The position numbers and the translations under genes were made by a program. A stretch of DNA of 64,000 nt from Annona cherimola. Lineage: Eukaryota; Streptophyta; Magnoliopsida; Magnoliales; Annonaceae. This document shows, one piece after another, positions 60,077 to 64,000 of this stretch. The stretch covers positions 69,768,224 to 69,832,223 of the forward strand of contig CM059971.1 in NCBI GenBank assembly GCA_030490835.1, in the 5' to 3' direction. The notes beneath the pieces were generated by a model. That model saw only the letters and a list, made by a program, of their open reading frames with translations. It had not been told where the DNA came from and did no database searches. Position 1 is the first letter of the stretch. Every line of letters begins with the position of its first letter.

Positions 60077-62673
60077 ATGGATGGAAGTTTGGGAGTTGAT
60101 CTGAATATGGAAATGCCAACGATTCGAAATGATGAGCCAGAACGTGGTCTGATTAAGGATGTGAGAATGGATGATTTACTGAATGAGTTAGAGGATGTTG
60201 GTATTCCAAGTGTTAACTCAATCGATGTACATGGAATGAATGGTTTGTTCACCCCCACAGCTCCATCTGAGATGAAACCAAGAATTGGCATGATTTTTAG
60301 CTCCATAGATGAATCATACGAGTTTTATAATCGCTATACATGGCGATGTGGATTTCGTATTAGAAAGGATTGCTCCCGCAAGTTAAAAACAGGCAAAATT
60401 TCAAGGCTTATTTTAACGTGCTCTAGAGCTGGTGCTGCACAAGAAAAATGAACGACTAAAAGTGGTTTTATAAGTCGTTGCTCATGTCCTGCTAAAATGT
60501 ATGTGAACTTTAGCCAACAAAATAACTCATATCACGTGTCACAGTTCGTTGAGAATCATAATCATTTGCTATCTACTCCAACAAAAACTCGTAAGTTGTG
60601 GTCACATAAAAAGTGTACAGAAGATGACCTAAACCTTATCGCATCATTAAAAGCCTCTGGGATTGGTGTGGCACGATCTATAACATTCATGCAGCATGAA
60701 GCGGGAGGCCCTCCTCATCTTCATTTTTCTGAAAGGGACGCTAGAAATGCACTAAGGAGAAAGCGTCAAATAATGTTTGGTGGTGATGCAAATACTCTAC
60801 TACGTTATTTTCAAACAAAAAGTCAGGAGGATCCTCAGTTCTCATATGAAATTCAAATTGATGAGGAAATGAGATTGACTTCGTGTTTTTGGGTTGATGG
60901 AAAATCAAAGGAAGATTGCATGTTTTTAGCGATGTTGTGTGTTTCGACACGACATACAAGACTAATGAATATGATATGCCGTTTGGTCCATTTGTGGGAG
61001 TCAATCATCATAATCAATATATATTGTTGGGAGCAGGTTTGCTGTTCGGTGAGACAATTGAAGATTTTAAGTGGTTGTTTCAGACATGGGTGGATGCAAT
61101 GGGTGGTGTTCATCCTAAGACTATAATCACAGATCAAGATGCAGCCATTGGAGTAGCAATATCATCCGTTTTTCCAAATACTACCCACCTCCTATGCTTG
61201 TGGCATATATGTAGGAAGTTGCCAGAGAAGTTATCTCATGTCATTCATGAGCATCCCACTTTTAAGGCAAAGTGGAATCATTGTTTGTACGGCACAGATA
61301 ATGAAGAGGATTTTGATGAGTGCTGGCAAATGATGATAGATGAGTTCAACCTGCAGGACAACTCATGGTTGCAGCACATGTATGAAATACGGGAGAAGTG
61401 GATTCCAACATTCACGAAGAAATTCTTCTCTGCTGGTATGAGGACAACAGCCAGAAGTGAAAGCATGAATGCATTTTTTGATGGGTTTGTAAACCACAAG
61501 TCAAATCTGATTGATTTTGCGCATGGATATGATAAAGCACTTGAACGGAGACGTGAGGCTGAAGGAGAGGCTGATTTTCGTACATTGCATGGTGTGCCCT
61601 TGTTGAAAACCCTATTTACTATTGAATCTCAAATGGCAAAGTTGTATACGCTAAATATCTTTTTAATATTTCAGAAGGAGTTGGAGCAAAGTCTCGTGTA
61701 TATTGCAGAAAGGATAGAAGGAGATAGGATTATACAACGATGGCGCGTGCAACATAGCGAAGTAGATGACGATGGAAAGCATAAGATCGTATCATGGAAT
61801 ATGGAGGAGTTAATGGCTGCCTGTCCATGCATGAAATTTGAATCTTTTGGTGTCATTTGCAAGCACATCATTGCCATGTTTCGATTCGTTAAAGTGAAGC
61901 GGATGCCACCTTGTCACCTGTTGTCACGTTGGACACAATCTGCAAAGTCCCATATCATTCTTAGATCCACACCAAATGATAACGAATCCAAGCAATCTCT
62001 TGCTGTTCGTACTCACACACTATCGAAGTGGTGGACTCATGTTAGACACGAGACTTTGCACAACCCGGAAGCATTTGAAATAGTGAAGGGTCATATGGAG
62101 AGAATTCTTTCTGAACTCGATGCAATACCGAAACAGCCACGACATGCGGATCCAGATAGACTGGATGGAATGGATGCCAATGGAGGTCCTCCTCAGGGAG
62201 TTGCAAGTGACAATTTCAACTTGAATGTTACCGGCCTAAACTCCACGGACGTTGAAGCAATAGGAAAATCAAGTGGTGTATTTCCTGCACAAAGTTCTCA
62301 AGGTTTTAGCATTGACACACCACATATCTCATTGAGGAAGGGAAGAACATCGAAGCGATTTAAGGGAGCAATTGAACAGATACGTGGTGGATTAAAACAT
62401 TGTCGTGGATGTAATAAACTCGTTGTTGGTCATGATAAACGTAACTATCCTACATCCAATGTTCCAACTACATCATTTCGATCTGAATCTAGTAATGATG
62501 CATGCATTTACACAGGGCGAGGCCGAGGTATGCAAGGTTTTCATATGAGCTTATCTTCTCATGTTGCTATGTTTTATACTTTTGCTTTTTTATGAAGAGA
62601 ATGTCATCAGTTTTTATGCTATGATCTAATTACCATTTCTGTTTCATCTTGTTACACAGGTGGCCATAAATGA
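60077..62673 (+). pseudogene. FAR1/MULE-type transposase, nearly full length, one stop and one frameshift (copy 2)
   Basis: The N-terminal part (from 60077) has a FAR1-type DNA-binding domain: 'SSIDESYEFYNRYTWRCGFRIRKD' region, then after TGA at 60449-60451 the same frame continues 'SRCSCPAKMYVNF' and 'HVSQFVENHNHLL'. A one-base loss at about 60915-60925 shifts the frame. The next frame reads the MULE transposase core: 'DVVCFDTTYKTNEYDMPFGPF' with the first Asp, 'TIITDQDAAIGVAI' with the second Asp, 'HLLCLWHI', 'SESMNAFF', then the SWIM finger 'CPCMKFESFGVICKHI'. The C-terminal knuckle 'CRGCNKLVVGHDKRNY' has lost its last Cys. A probable intron (62528-62659) gives a short tail ending at TGA 62671-62673; without splicing the frame ends at 62595. 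FAR1/FHY3 regulators descend from such transposases, but two breaks and a sister relic argue for a transposon here. Confidence 0.8.
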
Positions 62674-62674
62674 G

Positions 62675-63267
62675 ATGACATATACTTGTTTTTGTGGTTC
62701 TGCAGCTATTATATTGACATCACACACAAAAAAGAACCCTGGCCGACATTTTTTGCGATGTCCACATTATAGAGTACGTATTCTTCTTTGTACTGATAAT
62801 ATGCCCTTTTGAATTTTTAAGATTAGGGTTTTGATCATATATAATTTGTTTGACAGGATCCTTCGAAGTGCTGCAAATATTTTAGATGGGTGGATGAGTC
62901 ATCTACTTCTGCTTTGAAGAGTTCAAATGCATCACAGTATGAAAGAGGAACCAAGCTCCACTCTGAAACCCAAATTGTCCCGTACGAATACGATCAATTG
63001 GTGGCTGATATGGGAGAAGTCTTACGTTGTGTATCAGATCTTAGGGAGATACACATAGCAGAAACCAATAAAATGAAGCAAATACATAAGACTGCAGTAC
63101 AAGAATTGAAAGGTGAAATCCGACAACTAAGGGATGCAGCAGTGAAGAGGGACATCGATTTAAAACTCGCATTAGAGAGGAGAGACATGGAGCTGCTGAA
63201 GATGAAGATAGTCTTTGTAATTTTTATTAGTCTAGTTGGTGCTGTTTTGCTTATTATAATATATTAG
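62675..63267 (+). CDS. Small GRF zinc-finger protein with coiled coil and C-terminal membrane anchor (copy 2)
   Basis: Exons 62675-62773 and 62857-63267 join in phase 0 (AGA|GTACGT...GACAG|GAT) and give 169 aa. Residues 5-44 form a GRF-type zinc finger: 'CFC' (Cys 5 and 7), 'NPGRHFLRC' (Cys 29) and 'CCKYFRW' (Cys 38/39, Trp 44). About 75-150 is a charged heptad-like helix ('DLREIHIAETNKMKQ', 'ELKGEIRQLRD'). The last 20 residues, 'VFVIFISLVGAVLLIIIY', are a probable tail anchor. The start ATG lies one base after the transposase stop (TGAGATG). The ORF is open, unlike the transposase next to it. Small plant proteins with this architecture are known but uncharacterised. Being paired twice with a FAR1-type ORF here, it may be a second gene of the same element. 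Confidence 0.7.
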
Positions 63268-63434
63268 ATTCTCTAAATGTTTTAGAACAGCTGTTGTTAG
63301 TACTATTGTGAAATTCTCTAACTTGTTGTAACTACGTGAACCTCTATTATTAGATTCTTTAAATGTTTTAGAACAGCTGTTGTTAGTACTATTGTGAAAT
63401 TCTCTAACTTGTTGTAACTACGTGAACCTCTATT
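63263..63434 (+). repeat. 86-bp tandem duplication spanning the GRF stop codon
   Basis: Two adjacent 86-bp units, nearly identical (one C/T and one or two other changes), beginning 'attagattct' and ending 'gaacctctatt'. The first unit contains the TAG stop at 63265-63267; the rest would be 3' UTR. Its near identity means it is recent. Confidence 0.9.
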
Positions 63435-63790
63435 GTTAATGCTGTTTGGAGACTAATTACAGTTTATCTGTCAGTTTTTCTTAGATTGCAAGTCCCATCT
63501 TGTTTTATTGAGAAACTGTGATTTGAATGGATATAGAACTTGAGATGCAGAATTCTTGATTAGTTCAGTTTCTGGTTTGTTGTTTGGCAGGCCAGTTTTT
63601 GAGCTTGTTTTTCACTGTTTTTGCATGATGTTTCTACATGAGAATCTTACTTTTAGTCGAATATCATGTTTTGAAGTTTAATGGTCCAGAACATATGATT
63701 TAAATGATGGTTTTCAGGACATATGAGGGTCGTTTCTGTTTTGAATGGATTGTGAACTTGCTGATTTGCAGACCTTAAGCATGTAGCTGA
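63435..63790. other. DNA downstream of the second cassette
   Basis: No gene or terminal inverted repeat of a MULE could be recognised here. Confidence 0.35.
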
Positions 63791-63791
63791 A

Positions 63792-63913
63792 GGTGATAAA
63801 ATGAGGGAAAATCAACTAAGATGATTTGGTCATATTAAACGAAGGCCTAAAATGGCACTAGTTAGAAGAGAGGAATCTATCAAAGTAGAAGATGGTAGGA
63901 GATTGAAAGCTGC
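63792..63913 (+). pseudogene. RTE LINE fragment, C-terminal part of RT ORF
   Basis: It matches 33934-34060 of the LINE in the same order: 'gataaaatgag.gaaaat', 'tttggtcat.ttaaa', 'gttag.a', 'caaagtagaagatggtag'. It reads 'RENQLR', stop, 'FGHIKRRPKMALVRR' and then diverges. The stop replaces the Trp of 'RWFGHVKRRP' (TGG to TGA). Both ends lack LINE sequence, so it is a small relic. Confidence 0.75.
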
Positions 63914-64000
63914 ATTTCAGAGCTATTTCTTGGGTTGAATATGTTGAAGTCATGAGATTGGCTGGTGCGAAGATGATTCAACCTGTTTGCAATGGGAAAT

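Noticed and set aside
60077..62673. Functional FHY3/FAR1 light-signalling regulator
   Set aside because: The stop and frameshift, the nearby sister relic and the linked GRF ORF favour a transposon gene. Sequencing error could account for one break but hardly both.
1..64000. CRISPR array, rRNA, or clear tRNA gene
   Set aside because: No regularly spaced short repeats, and no full cloverleaf with both boxes and an acceptor stem could be traced by eye. The two tRNA-like promoters seen belong to SINE-like elements.

Overview
The window is nuclear DNA from a flowering plant. It has two intron-split single-copy genes with GT-AG junctions, plant-type Ty1/copia and Ty3/gypsy LTRs, an Au-type SINE, an RTE-clade LINE, many palindromic MITEs and FAR1/Mutator-type transposase genes. 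The species cannot be fixed from sequence. The GC-rich 5' exon of the first gene, set in very AT-rich, TE-filled DNA with long introns, would suit a monocot, a magnoliid or another early-diverging lineage, but that is only a hint.

Layout. 1-13 kb is AT-rich intergenic DNA made largely of nested MITEs, with the 3' end of an L1-type LINE (RNase H) near 9.1-9.9 kb. 14.1-27.2 kb on the plus strand is a complete five-exon CSLC gene (xyloglucan glucan synthase, 691 aa). Its 6.7 kb first intron holds a short copia-type LTR element (TSD AATGT), which itself contains a 2.0 kb solo LTR. Its third intron holds an Au SINE. 28-36 kb is again TE-rich: a Tourist-like MITE, palindromic MITEs with 9-bp target duplications, and an almost intact RTE LINE (EN plus RT, one nonsense codon) at 31.2-34.2 kb. 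36-41 kb is quiet intergenic DNA. 41.7-44.2 kb on the minus strand is a complete seven-exon bHLH transcription factor gene (575 aa, bHLH62/49/78-like). 44.7-52.8 kb is AT-rich intergenic DNA with more MITEs. 53.7-55.3 kb and 60.1-63.3 kb hold two related cassettes: a FAR1/MULE-type transposase-like gene followed at once by a small GRF zinc-finger / coiled-coil / C-terminal membrane-anchor gene. The first copy is 5'-truncated and broken; the second is nearly full length, but its transposase has a stop codon and a frameshift while its GRF ORF is open. Between them lie GA- and CT-rich low-complexity tracts and short tandem repeats. The window ends in a second RTE LINE fragment.

The two host genes (a Golgi cell-wall polysaccharide synthase and a nuclear bHLH factor) are unrelated in function. 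The rest is mainly a record of nested transposition. The point most worth follow-up is the repeated pairing, and possible ancestral fusion, of the FAR1-type transposase with the GRF/coiled-coil/TM protein.
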